Source of the DNA: Candidatus Accumulibacter sp. 66-26
GTDB lineage: Bacteria; Pseudomonadota; Gammaproteobacteria; Burkholderiales; Rhodocyclaceae
Assembly (NCBI GenBank): GCA_001897745.1
Contig: MKUH01000019.1
Location: 359,347-423,346 of the forward strand
Direction of reading: 5' to 3'
Length of the DNA stretch: 64,000 nucleotides
Numbering within the stretch: position 1 is the stretch's first letter; every line of letters begins with the position of its first letter. Of this stretch, positions 41,438 to 50,441 are shown in pieces. Both the position numbers and the translations under genes were made by a program. Under the pieces are notes generated by a model, which saw nothing but the letters and a program-made list of their open reading frames with translations, did no database searches and was not told the origin of the DNA.

Positions 41438-41466
41438 CTGGCACGCCTATACGATTCGGATACAAT
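41438..41466 (+). promoter_or_regulatory. Promoter of the diguanylate cyclase gene
   Basis: CTGGCA, 17-base spacer, TACAAT, about 45 bases upstream of ATG 41511. Reasonable sigma-70 spacing and a good -10 box. Confidence 0.6.
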
Positions 41467-41510
41467 CGGGCGCTCCCTCCGCTCCCTTCCGTTCCGCACG
41501 CCACCCGCCG

Positions 41511-43418
41511 ATGCTTTCGCTACGCTCGTTTCTTGCCGTGCTCACGGTGCCCCTCCTGCTGCTCTGCTACGCGCCGGGCGGACTGGCGCAGGCGCCCCTG
41601 CATCTGGCGCGAACGACCGCGGGATCGATGCCGGCCGCCGATTTCCTGGAGGACGCCACGGGCCGTCTTGAGGTCGGCGACCTGGCGCGCCCGCCGCTGG
41701 CGGACGCATTCCGGCCGGTCACCGGGCAGGACGAGATCAACTTCGGCTATTCGGCCTCGGTCTTCTGGCTGCGCCTGAAGCTGGCGCCGGAAAACGCCGC
41801 CGCGCGGCACTGGCTGCTCGAAGTCGGCTATCCCTCGCTCGACCGCGTCGATCTGTTCGCGCCTGCCGGCGGGGGCTTCGTCCGGCAGAGCGCCGGCGAC
41901 CTCGCGCCCTTCGCCGAGCGCCCCTTCGTGCACCGCAACTTCATCTTCCCGCTCGACCTCGCCCCCGGCACCGAACATACGCTGTACCTGCGCGTCGCTT
42001 CGGCCGGCAGCCTGACCGTGCCGCTCGCGCTGTGGACGCCGGCCGCGCTGCACGCGCACGACCAGCGCCTGTACGCGGCCTTCGCGCTGTACTACGGGAT
42101 GCTGCTCGCACTCGGCCTGTACAACCTGCTGCTCTATCTCTCGCTGCGCGACCGCACCTATCTCGCCTACGTCGCCTTCGTCGCCTCGATGGCGGTCGGG
42201 CAGGCCTCGCTGAACGGCTTCGGCAACCAGTTCGCCTGGCCGGGCTGGCCGGCCTGGGGCAATATCGCGCTGCCGTCGGGCTTCGCCGCGACCGGCATGT
42301 TCGGCGCGCTATTCACGCGTCTCTTCCTCGACACCCGGCGCAACACGCCGCGCTTCGACACGCTGATCCTGGCGCTCGCCGCCGGTTTCGCCGGCGCCGC
42401 GCTGGCGCCGCTGCTCCTGCCCTACCGCCCGACGGCGATCGTCACCTCGCTGCTCGGCATCTTCTTTTCGGCCACCGCCGTCGCCTGCGGCCTCACCTGC
42501 CTGCGCCGCGGCCACCCCGGCGCGCGCCTGTTTCTCGCCGCCTGGAGCCTGCTGCTGCTCGGCGTCGGCGTGCTCGGCCTGCGCAACCTCGGCTGGCTGC
42601 CGACCAACACGCTGACAATCTACGCCATGCAGATCGGCTCGGCGCTCGAAATGCTGCTCCTCTCCTTCGCGCTGGCCGACCGCATCCACGCCCTGCGGCA
42701 AGGCCGCGAGCAGGCCCGCGCCGAGGCGCTGAGCGCCAAGCAGGCGATGGTGGACACGCTGCAGCGCTCGGAGCGCTCGCTCGAATCGCGCGTCCGCCAG
42801 CGCACGCTGGAACTGGCCGCGGCCAACGAAAAGCTGCGCCGGAGCGAGACGATCCTGCGCGACCTGGCGCACCACGATCCGCTGACCGGACTGGCCAACC
42901 GCGCCCTGCTCGACAACCGCCTGCAGCAGGCGATCCTGCGCGGCCAGCGCAAGGCGCAGGGCTTCGCGCTGCTGCTCGTCGACCTCGACGGCTTCAAGCC
43001 GGTCAACGACGCCCACGGACACGCCGTCGGCGACGAACTGCTCAAGGGGCTGGCCGCCCGCCTCGCCGGCACGGTGCGCGGCACGGACACCGTCGCGCGC
43101 ATCGGCGGCGACGAATTCGTCGTGCTGCTCGAAGAGGGCGGCGGCGACGATCTTCTCGCCCGCGCCCAGGGCGTCGGCGAGAAGATCGTCGCCGCCCTCG
43201 GCCAGCCGCTGGACATCGGCCCGCACGTCGTGACGGTCGGCGCCAGCGTCGGCATCGCCTGCTGGCCGGGCGACGGCGAAGATCCGCAGGCGCTGCTGCG
43301 CGCCGCCGACCGCGCGATGTACGCGGCGAAGCGCGCGGGGCGGGGCCGCTGCCGCGCGGCGAGCCCGCCCGCCGCCGCGCTCCCGGACGCCGCCGAACCC
43401 CGCGCCAAGCCGGCGTAA
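41511..43418 (+). CDS. 7TM-DISM sensor diguanylate cyclase
   Basis: 635 residues. Signal peptide (to about 26), a periplasmic 7TMR-DISMED2-like beta domain (about 30-170), seven membrane helices (about 180-390), a coiled coil, then a GGDEF domain. The catalytic motif GGDEF is at 532-536 and an inhibitory I-site RGTD at 523-526, so it should make c-di-GMP with product feedback. The ligand is unknown. Start ATG 41511. Confidence 0.92.
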   Translation: MLSLRSFLAVLTVPLLLLCYAPGGLAQAPLHLARTTAGSMPAADFLEDATGRLEVGDLARPPLADAFRPVTGQDEINFGYSASVFWLRLKLAPENAAARHWLLEVGYPSLDRVDLFAPAGGGFVRQSAGDLAPFAERPFVHRNFIFPLDLAPGTEHTLYLRVASAGSLTVPLALWTPAALHAHDQRLYAAFALYYGMLLALGLYNLLLYLSLRDRTYLAYVAFVASMAVGQASLNGFGNQFAWPGWPAWGNIALPSGFAATGMFGALFTRLFLDTRRNTPRFDTLILALAAGFAGAALAPLLLPYRPTAIVTSLLGIFFSATAVACGLTCLRRGHPGARLFLAAWSLLLLGVGVLGLRNLGWLPTNTLTIYAMQIGSALEMLLLSFALADRIHALRQGREQARAEALSAKQAMVDTLQRSERSLESRVRQRTLELAAANEKLRRSETILRDLAHHDPLTGLANRALLDNRLQQAILRGQRKAQGFALLLVDLDGFKPVNDAHGHAVGDELLKGLAARLAGTVRGTDTVARIGGDEFVVLLEEGGGDDLLARAQGVGEKIVAALGQPLDIGPHVVTVGASVGIACWPGDGEDPQALLRAADRAMYAAKRAGRGRCRAASPPAAALPDAAEPRAKPA

Positions 43419-43438
43419 GGGCGCCGCGGCGCCGGATT

Positions 43439-43447
43439 TGCTAGAAT
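43439..43447 (+). promoter_or_regulatory. Extended -10 box for thrH
   Basis: TG, one base, TAGAAT: an extended -10 element 38 bases before the GTG start of thrH. The -35 side is GC-rich and unclear. Confidence 0.55.
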
Positions 43448-43485
43448 CCGCCGTTTCGCCACGCACCAATCACAGGGAGTTCTCC

Positions 43486-44100
43486 GTGCAAATCGTCTGC
43501 CTCGACCTCGAGGGCGTTCTCGTCCCCGAAATCTGGATCGAATTCGCCGAACGCACCGGCATTCCGGAACTGCGCCGCACGACGCGCGACGAGCCGGACT
43601 ACGACAAGCTGATGAAGTACCGGCTCGACCTGCTCGCCGCGAAAAAGCTCGGCCTGCCCGACATCCAGAAGGTGATTTCCGAGATGGGTCCGATGCCCGG
43701 CGCGCGCGCCTTCGTCGACGGCCTGCGCGAGGACTACCAGGTGATCATCCTGTCCGACACCTTCTACGAGTTCGCCCATCCGCTGATGCGCCAGCTCGGC
43801 TGGCCGACGCTGTTCTGCCACTCGCTGGAAGCCGACGACAAGGGCGTGCTGGTGAACTACCACCTGCGCATGGCCGACCAGAAGCGCGAAGCGGTCAAGC
43901 GTTTCAAGGAACTGAACTTCAAGGTGGTCGCCGCCGGCGATTCGTACAACGACACGGCGATGCTCGGCGAAGCCCACGGCGGCATCCTCTTCCACCCGCC
44001 GGAAAACGTCATCCGCGAATTCCCGCAGTTCCCGGTGACCAACAGCTACGCCGAACTGCGCGCTGAGATCGACCAGGCTTTCGCCCGCGTCGGCAACTGA
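43486..44100 (+). CDS. thrH: Phosphoserine phosphatase / homoserine phosphotransferase ThrH
   Basis: 204 residues from GTG 43486 with AGGGAG upstream. HAD-family enzyme with nucleophile motif CLDLEGVLVPE (ThrH has DLE where most have DxD), LSDTFYEF and AAGDSYNDTAML. Dephosphorylates phosphoserine and can transfer phosphate to homoserine. 15 bases before purU. Confidence 0.92.
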   Translation: MQIVCLDLEGVLVPEIWIEFAERTGIPELRRTTRDEPDYDKLMKYRLDLLAAKKLGLPDIQKVISEMGPMPGARAFVDGLREDYQVIILSDTFYEFAHPLMRQLGWPTLFCHSLEADDKGVLVNYHLRMADQKREAVKRFKELNFKVVAAGDSYNDTAMLGEAHGGILFHPPENVIREFPQFPVTNSYAELRAEIDQAFARVGN

Positions 44101-44115
44101 GGCCCGCCGCCCGCC

Positions 44116-44991
44116 ATGCACACGCAACGCTTCTACACGCTGTCGGCCTCCTGCCCGGACCGGGTGGGCATCATCGCGCGCGTCTCGGGCTTCATCGCCG
44201 AGCACCGCGGCTGGATCCTCGAATCGAGCTACCACTCCGACGACGGCAACAACGGCAGCGAGGGTAGCCGCTACTTCATGCGCATCGAGATCAAGGCCGA
44301 CTCGCTGCCCTTCCACCTCGCCGAGTTCCGCGAGCGCTTCCGGCCGATCGCCGAAGAACTCGGGATGACCTGGAAGATCAGCGACTCGGCAGTGAAGAAG
44401 CGCGTCGTCGTCCTCGTCAGCAAGCAGGAGCACTGCCTCTACGACCTGCTGGCGCGCTGGCAGTCGAAGGAGCTCGACATCGAGATTCCCTGCGTCATCT
44501 CGAACCACGACACCTTCAAAGGCTTCGTCGAGTGGCACGGCATTCCCTTCCACCACGTGCCGGTCGATCCGGACAACAAGGCGGCGGCCTACGCCGAGGT
44601 GCGGCGCCTGTTCGACGAGGTGCGCGGCGATACGATGGTGCTCGCGCGCTACATGCAAATCCTGTCGCCCGAGCTGTGCCGCGACTACCCCGGCCAGATC
44701 ATCAACATCCACCACAGCTTCCTGCCCAGCTTCGTCGGCGCGCGCCCCTACCACCAGGCCTACCAGCGCGGCGTCAAGCTGATCGGCGCGACCTGCCACT
44801 ACGTCACCGAGGAACTCGACCAGGGGCCGATCATCGAACAGGACGTGATCCGCATAGACCACTCCGACTCGGTCGCCGACATGGTGCGCTACGGCAAGGA
44901 CATCGAAAAGGCCGTCCTGGCGCGCGGCCTGCGCTACCACCTGGAAGACCGCGTGCTGGTGCACGGCAACAAGACGGTGGTCTTCCGCTAG
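44116..44991 (+). CDS. purU: Formyltetrahydrofolate deformylase
   Basis: 291 residues. N-terminal ACT domain (CPDRVGIIARVSGFI) and C-terminal formyltransferase fold with SNHDTF, PVDPDNK and NIHHSFLPSFVGARPYHQA (split: NIHHSFLPSF, GARPYHQAY). Releases formate from 10-formyl-THF. Shares a unit with thrH. Confidence 0.95.
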   Translation: MHTQRFYTLSASCPDRVGIIARVSGFIAEHRGWILESSYHSDDGNNGSEGSRYFMRIEIKADSLPFHLAEFRERFRPIAEELGMTWKISDSAVKKRVVVLVSKQEHCLYDLLARWQSKELDIEIPCVISNHDTFKGFVEWHGIPFHHVPVDPDNKAAAYAEVRRLFDEVRGDTMVLARYMQILSPELCRDYPGQIINIHHSFLPSFVGARPYHQAYQRGVKLIGATCHYVTEELDQGPIIEQDVIRIDHSDSVADMVRYGKDIEKAVLARGLRYHLEDRVLVHGNKTVVFR

Positions 44992-45074
44992 ACCGCCCCC
45001 CATCCCCGGCCGCCGCCCGGCGGCCGGATGCGCACCGGCGCAAGCAACCGAGTACCGACTGGAGTTTCACCCGC

Positions 45075-47012
45075 ATGATCACCCTCAAGAGCGTCACCCT
45101 GCGCCGCAGCGCCAAGGTGTTGCTTGATAACGCCTCCGTCACCCTGAATCCCGGCGAAAAGGTCGGCCTCGTCGGCCGCAACGGCGCCGGCAAGTCGACG
45201 CTGTTCGCGCTGCTCAACGGCACCCTGCACGAGGACGCCGGCGACTTCTATCGCCCGCCGCAGTGGCGCATGGCGCAGGTGGCGCAGGACATGCCGGAAA
45301 CCGACCAGAGCGCGACCGACTTCGTGATCGAGGGCGACACCGCGCTGCGCGCCGCGCAGGACGAGGTGCACGCCGCCGAGGCGAGCGACGACGGCGAGCG
45401 CATGGGCAACGCCTACATGGCGCTGCACGACGCCGGCGCGCACGACGCGCAGGCGCGCGCACAGGCGCTGATTCTCGGCCTCGGCTTCAAGACGACCGAA
45501 CTCAACCACCCGGTGAACAGCTTCTCCGGCGGCTGGCGCATGCGCCTGCAGCTGGCGCGCGCGCTGATGTGCCCATCCGATCTCTTGCTGCTCGACGAAC
45601 CGACCAACCACCTCGACCTCGACGCGCTGGTCTGGCTCGAAGCCTGGCTCAAGCGCTACGACGGCACGCTGGTGGTGATCAGCCACGACCGCGAATTCCT
45701 CGACGCGATCACCGACGTCACGCTGCACATCGACAACGGCAAGCTGGTCCGCTACAGCGGCAACTACAGCACCTTCGAGGAGATGCGCGCGCAGCAGATG
45801 GAGCTGCAGCAGAACGCCTTCGAGAAGCAGCAGGACAAGATCGCCCACCTGCAGAAGTTCATCGCCCGCTTCAAGGCCAAGGCCAGCAAGGCGAAACAGG
45901 CGCAGAGCCGGGTCAAGGCGCTCGACCGCATGGAGAAGCTGGCGCCGGTGCTGGCCAGCGCCGACTTCACCTTCGAATTCAAGGAACCGGCCAACCTGCC
46001 CAACCCGATGCTGGCCATGGAAGACGCCAGCTTCGGCTACCCGCCGGCCGAGGACGCGGCGCCCGGCACGCCGCCGACGGTGATCGTGCACAAGGTCAGC
46101 AAATCGGTGATGGCCGGCCAGCGTATCGGCATCCTCGGCGCCAACGGGCAGGGCAAATCGACGCTGGTGAAGACCGTGGCGCGCGCGCTGACGCCGCTCG
46201 GCGGCACGGTCCAGGAAGGCAAGGGCCTGTCGATCGGCTACTTCGCGCAGCAGGAACTCGACGTGCTGCGCCCGCTCGACAACCCGCTCGAACACATGGT
46301 GCGCCTCGCCAAGGAAGGCCTGCCGGCCGGCGCCAGCGGGCGCGAGCAGGACCTGCGCACCTTCCTCGGCAGCTTCAATTTTTCCGGCGACATGGTGAAA
46401 CAGCCGGTCGGCACGATGAGCGGCGGCGAGAAGGCGCGCCTCGTGCTGTGCATGATCGTCTGGCAGCGCCCGAACCTGCTGCTGCTCGACGAACCGACCA
46501 ACCACCTCGACCTCGCGACGCGCGAAGCGCTCTCGGTCGCGCTCAACGAGTTCGAAGGCACGGTGATGCTGGTCAGCCACGACCGCTCGCTGCTGCGCTC
46601 GGTGTGCGACGAGTTCTGGCTCGTCTCGCGCGGCGGCGTCGAACCCTTCGACGGCGACCTCGACGACTACCAGCGCTACCTGCTCGACGAGGCCAAGCGC
46701 GCGCGCGAAAGCCTCAAGGAAGCGCAGAAGGTCGCCGCCACGGCGACCACCGCAGCAGCCGCGGCCCCGGCGGCCAAAAGCGCGCCGAAGAAGATCCCCG
46801 GCAAGCTGACGCACGAACTCGGCCGCATCGAACAGGCCATCCTCGACCTGCAGGGCCGCAAGCACGCGCTCGAAGCCCAGCTCAGCGGCACCCTGCCGGT
46901 AGCGGAAATCGCCCGCCTCGGCGTCGAACTGCAGCAGGTGGATGAAGCCCTCGCCGCGCAGGAAGAACAGTGGCTGGACGTTTCCGAGCGGATCGAGGCC
47001 GCCGCGCAGTAG
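45075..47012 (+). CDS. yheS: ABC-F ATPase, YheS type
   Basis: 645 residues. Walker A GRNGAGKST and GANGQGKST, signatures FSGGWRMRL and MSGGEKARL, two DEPTNHLDL boxes. A C-terminal extension (about 555-645) with an Ala-rich stretch and a coiled coil is typical of YheS-like proteins. Second ABC-F paralogue in this window. 83 bases upstream hold no clear promoter. Confidence 0.9.
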   Translation: MITLKSVTLRRSAKVLLDNASVTLNPGEKVGLVGRNGAGKSTLFALLNGTLHEDAGDFYRPPQWRMAQVAQDMPETDQSATDFVIEGDTALRAAQDEVHAAEASDDGERMGNAYMALHDAGAHDAQARAQALILGLGFKTTELNHPVNSFSGGWRMRLQLARALMCPSDLLLLDEPTNHLDLDALVWLEAWLKRYDGTLVVISHDREFLDAITDVTLHIDNGKLVRYSGNYSTFEEMRAQQMELQQNAFEKQQDKIAHLQKFIARFKAKASKAKQAQSRVKALDRMEKLAPVLASADFTFEFKEPANLPNPMLAMEDASFGYPPAEDAAPGTPPTVIVHKVSKSVMAGQRIGILGANGQGKSTLVKTVARALTPLGGTVQEGKGLSIGYFAQQELDVLRPLDNPLEHMVRLAKEGLPAGASGREQDLRTFLGSFNFSGDMVKQPVGTMSGGEKARLVLCMIVWQRPNLLLLDEPTNHLDLATREALSVALNEFEGTVMLVSHDRSLLRSVCDEFWLVSRGGVEPFDGDLDDYQRYLLDEAKRARESLKEAQKVAATATTAAAAAPAAKSAPKKIPGKLTHELGRIEQAILDLQGRKHALEAQLSGTLPVAEIARLGVELQQVDEALAAQEEQWLDVSERIEAAAQ

Positions 47013-47066
47013 GCCGGCACGGCGCCTTCCCCGACCGGGCGCCGCGACGAAGCGCGGAGCGACGAT

Positions 47067-47090
47067 AAAAAAGGGCGCCCGAAGGCGCCC
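47067..47090 (-). terminator. Terminator after amtB
   Basis: GGGCGCC / GGCGCCC with a four-base loop, followed on the minus strand by six T. Ends the porin-glnK-amtB transcript. Confidence 0.8.
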
Positions 47091-47122
47091 AATGAGGAGA
47101 CGATGCAGCCTCGGAGGAAAGC

Positions 47123-48628
47123 TTACTGGTGGTAGGCCGACTCGCCGTGCGAGGTGATGTCGAGGCCTTCGCGCTCTTCTTCCGCCGGGACGCGCAGGCC
47201 GATGAACATGTCGACCAGCTTGTAGGCGACGAACGAGACGAGGCCGGACCACACGATGACGGTGCCGACGCCCCACAGCTGGCTGATCACCTGCGCCGCC
47301 ATGTCGTACTCGCCGACCGCGTTGGCGACGTAGTCATAGACGCCGGTGCCGCCGAGCGAGGGCGAGGCGAAGACGCCGGTGAGGATGGCCCCGAGGATGC
47401 CGCCGACGCCATGCACGCCGAACACGTCGAGCGAGTCGTCGGCGCCGAGCAGGCGCTTCAGGCCATTGACGCCCCACAGGCAGACCACGCCGGCGAGCAG
47501 GCCGAGGACGATGGCCCCGACGACGCCGACGAAGCCGGCGGCCGGCGTGATCGCCACGAGGCCGGCAACGGCGCCGGAAGCGGCACCCAGCATCGAAGGC
47601 TTACCCTTGATCATCCATTCGGCGAACATCCAGGAGAGCGCCGCGCTGGCCGTCGCCACCCAGGTGTTGACCATGGCCAGAGCCGAGCCGCCCGAGGCTT
47701 CGAGCGCCGAGCCGGCGTTGAAGCCGAACCAGCCGAACCACAGCAGCGAGGCGCCGATCATCGTGAAGGTCAGGCTGTGCGGCGCCATCGACTCGCGTCC
47801 GTAGCCGACGCGCTTGCCGATCAGGTAGGCGCCGACCAGGCCGGCCATCGCGGCGTTGATGTGCACCACGGTGCCGCCAGCGAAGTCGAGCGCGCCCTTC
47901 TGGAACAGGAAGCCGGCCGTCTTGCCCGCCGCTTCGGCCGCTGCCGCGTCGGTGTAGGCATCCGGACCCGCCCAGTACCAGACCATGTGCGCCATCGGCA
48001 GGTAGGCGAAGGTGAACCAGATCACCATGAAGACGAGGATCGCGGAGAACTTCGCCCGTTCGGCGAAGGCGCCGACGATCAGCGCGCAGGTGATCGCCGC
48101 GAAGGCGCCCTGGAAGACGACGAAGATGAACTCGGAGATGACCACGCCCTTGGAGAAGGTCGCGCCCACCGAATCCGGCGTGATGCCCTTCAGGAAGAGC
48201 TTGTCCAGCGTCCCGAAGAAGGCGCTGCCCTCGGTGAAGGCGATCGAGTACCCGTAGATCACCCACAGCAGCGTGATCAGCGAGAAGGTCACGAAGACCT
48301 GCATGAGCACCGAAAGCATGTTCTTCGAGCGGACGAGGCCGCCGTAGAAGAGGGCGAGGCCGGGGATCGACATCAGGATGACGAGCGCGGCGCAGATCAT
48401 GATCCACGCGTTGTCGCCCTTGTTCGGCACCGGCGCGGGGGCGGCCGCCGGCGCGGCGGCTTCAGCGGCGACCGCGGCAACGGGAGCAACCGGCGCTGCG
48501 ACAGCCGCGGCGGGCGCCTCTGCCGTGGCGGCGGCGACGGGCGCCGCCGCCGGCTTTTCCTCGGCCCAGGACGGGGCGCCGAGAGTCACGGCGCCGAGCA
48601 GGGCAAGCATTGCAAAGATGCGTCTCAT
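47123..48628 (-). CDS. amtB: Ammonium transporter AmtB
   Basis: 501 residues. Signal peptide, then an unusual 45-residue Ala/Pro/Val-rich region (about 24-68), then eleven membrane helices. Transport signature: DFAGGTVVHINAAMAGLVGA (split: DFAGGTVVHI, NAAMAGLVG) with the pore His, and FGVHGVGGILGAILTG with the second His. Co-transcribed with glnK, which plugs the channel when nitrogen is plentiful. Confidence 0.96.
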   Translation of the reverse strand: MRRIFAMLALLGAVTLGAPSWAEEKPAAAPVAAATAEAPAAAVAAPVAPVAAVAAEAAAPAAAPAPVPNKGDNAWIMICAALVILMSIPGLALFYGGLVRSKNMLSVLMQVFVTFSLITLLWVIYGYSIAFTEGSAFFGTLDKLFLKGITPDSVGATFSKGVVISEFIFVVFQGAFAAITCALIVGAFAERAKFSAILVFMVIWFTFAYLPMAHMVWYWAGPDAYTDAAAAEAAGKTAGFLFQKGALDFAGGTVVHINAAMAGLVGAYLIGKRVGYGRESMAPHSLTFTMIGASLLWFGWFGFNAGSALEASGGSALAMVNTWVATASAALSWMFAEWMIKGKPSMLGAASGAVAGLVAITPAAGFVGVVGAIVLGLLAGVVCLWGVNGLKRLLGADDSLDVFGVHGVGGILGAILTGVFASPSLGGTGVYDYVANAVGEYDMAAQVISQLWGVGTVIVWSGLVSFVAYKLVDMFIGLRVPAEEEREGLDITSHGESAYHQ

Positions 48629-48638
48629 GGTGCGCTCC

Positions 48639-49031
<393 letters not shown>

Positions 49032-49859
49032 TTAGAACGAGCGGCTGACGGAAACCACGGCGATGCCCTTGCCGGCGTCCTTGGTCGAGGTGCCGCCGGA
49101 GTTGCTGAAGCAGTAGAACTCGCCCTTGCCGCAGTCGCCCTTGGCGTCAGTGCCGATGTAGGACGCGCCGACCACCCAGCCCGCGATGTCCTTGGTCACG
49201 CCGACCTTCCAGTCGGTGTAGTCGGCGTTATCCATGTTCTTGAATTTCAGGCGACCGACGTGGGCATTGACGCCCCAGCCGCCGCCCAGATCGTAGTTGG
49301 CCGAGAGGTCGAGGTAACCGGTGTTCTTGGTGTCCGGCGTCGAAAAGTAGTCGCCGACCGAATGCGAATACTTCAGGCTGATGAACTTCCAGCTGCCACC
49401 GATGTAGACCTCCTTGTTGTCGACCGTCCCCGAGTGCACCGCGCCGGTCCGGTTGTTGGTCGGGCTGAAGGCGCGGCCGGCGCCGGCGTCCGTGCCCGGG
49501 TAGTAGTAGTAGATGGCGCCGACGTCGAGACCGAAGTCGCCGAAGCTGGTCTTGTAGCCGCCGTAGAAGTCCATCTCCAGATTGCCGCTCGGGAAGCCGG
49601 CGCCGGAACTGACGTTCGAGTTCCAGTTGCCGACGTAGAAGCCGCTCGAGTGCGCGTAGTCGAAACCGCCTTGCAGCGCCGGCTTGCCGAAGGTCTGGTC
49701 GATGCCGCGGAAGCGATAGCTGGAGAACAGGCCGACGTTGGCAGTCAGGGTGTGCTCCGGCGCGGGCGCCGCTTCGGGAGCGGCCGGCGCCGCGCTCTGG
49801 GCCATGACCGGGGCGGCAAAGGCCGCGAACAGAACGCTGGCGATAATCGTCTTTTTCAT
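49032..49859 (-). CDS. TorF-family (Gcw_chp) outer-membrane porin
   Basis: 275 residues with a signal peptide cleaved near VMA-QSA. Then a Pro/Ala stretch and a beta-barrel pattern starting TANVGLFSSYRFRGIDQTF and ending in Phe (VSVSRSF). First gene of the operon with glnK and amtB, so it likely aids ammonium or other nitrogen-source entry (inference). Confidence 0.88.
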   Translation of the reverse strand: MKKTIIASVLFAAFAAPVMAQSAAPAAPEAAPAPEHTLTANVGLFSSYRFRGIDQTFGKPALQGGFDYAHSSGFYVGNWNSNVSSGAGFPSGNLEMDFYGGYKTSFGDFGLDVGAIYYYYPGTDAGAGRAFSPTNNRTGAVHSGTVDNKEVYIGGSWKFISLKYSHSVGDYFSTPDTKNTGYLDLSANYDLGGGWGVNAHVGRLKFKNMDNADYTDWKVGVTKDIAGWVVGASYIGTDAKGDCGKGEFYCFSNSGGTSTKDAGKGIAVVSVSRSF

Positions 49860-49912
49860 CAGAGGCTCCTCAATCAGTAAAGAAAGAAAACAAATGCGTG
49901 CATCAAGGTCAT

Positions 49913-49929
49913 AGCATTTGCCGTGCCAG
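49913..49929 (-). promoter_or_regulatory. Sigma-54 promoter of porin-glnK-amtB
   Basis: Minus-strand CTGGCACGGCAAATGCT, which fits the -24/-12 consensus YTGGCACGrNNNTTGCW at all but one fixed position, with correct GG-to-GC spacing. 54 bases before the porin start. Confidence 0.88.
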
Positions 49930-49990
49930 AAAAATTACTGATACAAATCAATTTACTACATTCCCCATCGGCATGAAGGCCTTTCTTGCC

Positions 49991-50037
49991 GCACCGTGAT
50001 CGCGCAATCCGGACGGCCCTCGCACCAAGGCGGTGCG
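49991..50037. promoter_or_regulatory. NtrC enhancer sites
   Basis: CGCACC-AAGGC-GGTGCG at 50021-50037 matches the NtrC dyad GCACC-N5-GGTGC exactly. A weaker dyad, GCACC-GTGAT-CGCGC, is at 49991-50005. They lie roughly 95 and 127 bases above the expected start of transcription, the usual enhancer distance. Confidence 0.75.
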
Positions 50038-50060
50038 GCGCCGGACGGGCATCGGCGCTG

Positions 50061-50069
50061 TGCTAAACT
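50061..50069 (+). promoter_or_regulatory. Extended -10 box for ubiK
   Basis: TG, one base, TAAACT, 38 bases before ATG 50107. No clear -35 box. Adjacent to the NtrC sites of the divergent operon. Confidence 0.5.
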
Positions 50070-50106
50070 CGCCGCACCGAAACCAGCATCAGGCAAGGCC
50101 ATTCCC

Positions 50107-50346
50107 ATGCTCGACCCGAAAATTTTCGAAGACCTCAACAACCGCCTGGGCGCCCTGATCGCGGCCAGCCCCGCGGCCGATCTGGAGAAGAACGCGCGCG
50201 CGCTGCTCGCCAGCTTCTTCGGCAAGCTCGACCTTGTCAGCCGCGAGGAATTCGACATCCAGACGCAAGTGCTGCTGCGCACGCGCGAGAAACTGAAGGC
50301 GCTCGAGACGCGCCTCGACGAACTCGAACAAGCCACGCGGAAATAA
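50107..50346 (+). CDS. ubiK: UbiK/YqiC family ubiquinone accessory factor
   Basis: 79 residues: MLDPKIFEDLNNRL start, then helix and C-terminal coiled coil (LLRTREKLKALETRLDELE). Member of the BMFP/YqiC family, which helps assemble the ubiquinone biosynthesis complex. Single gene before comM. Confidence 0.88.
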   Translation: MLDPKIFEDLNNRLGALIAASPAADLEKNARALLASFFGKLDLVSREEFDIQTQVLLRTREKLKALETRLDELEQATRK

Positions 50347-50441
50347 GGCCGCGGCGCCGATGCGCCGCCTTTCCGCACAGGGCGCGCGAGCGCCCGTTTT
50401 TGTTTAGACTGCAGCTTCCGGAATTTCCCGACGTCATCACC

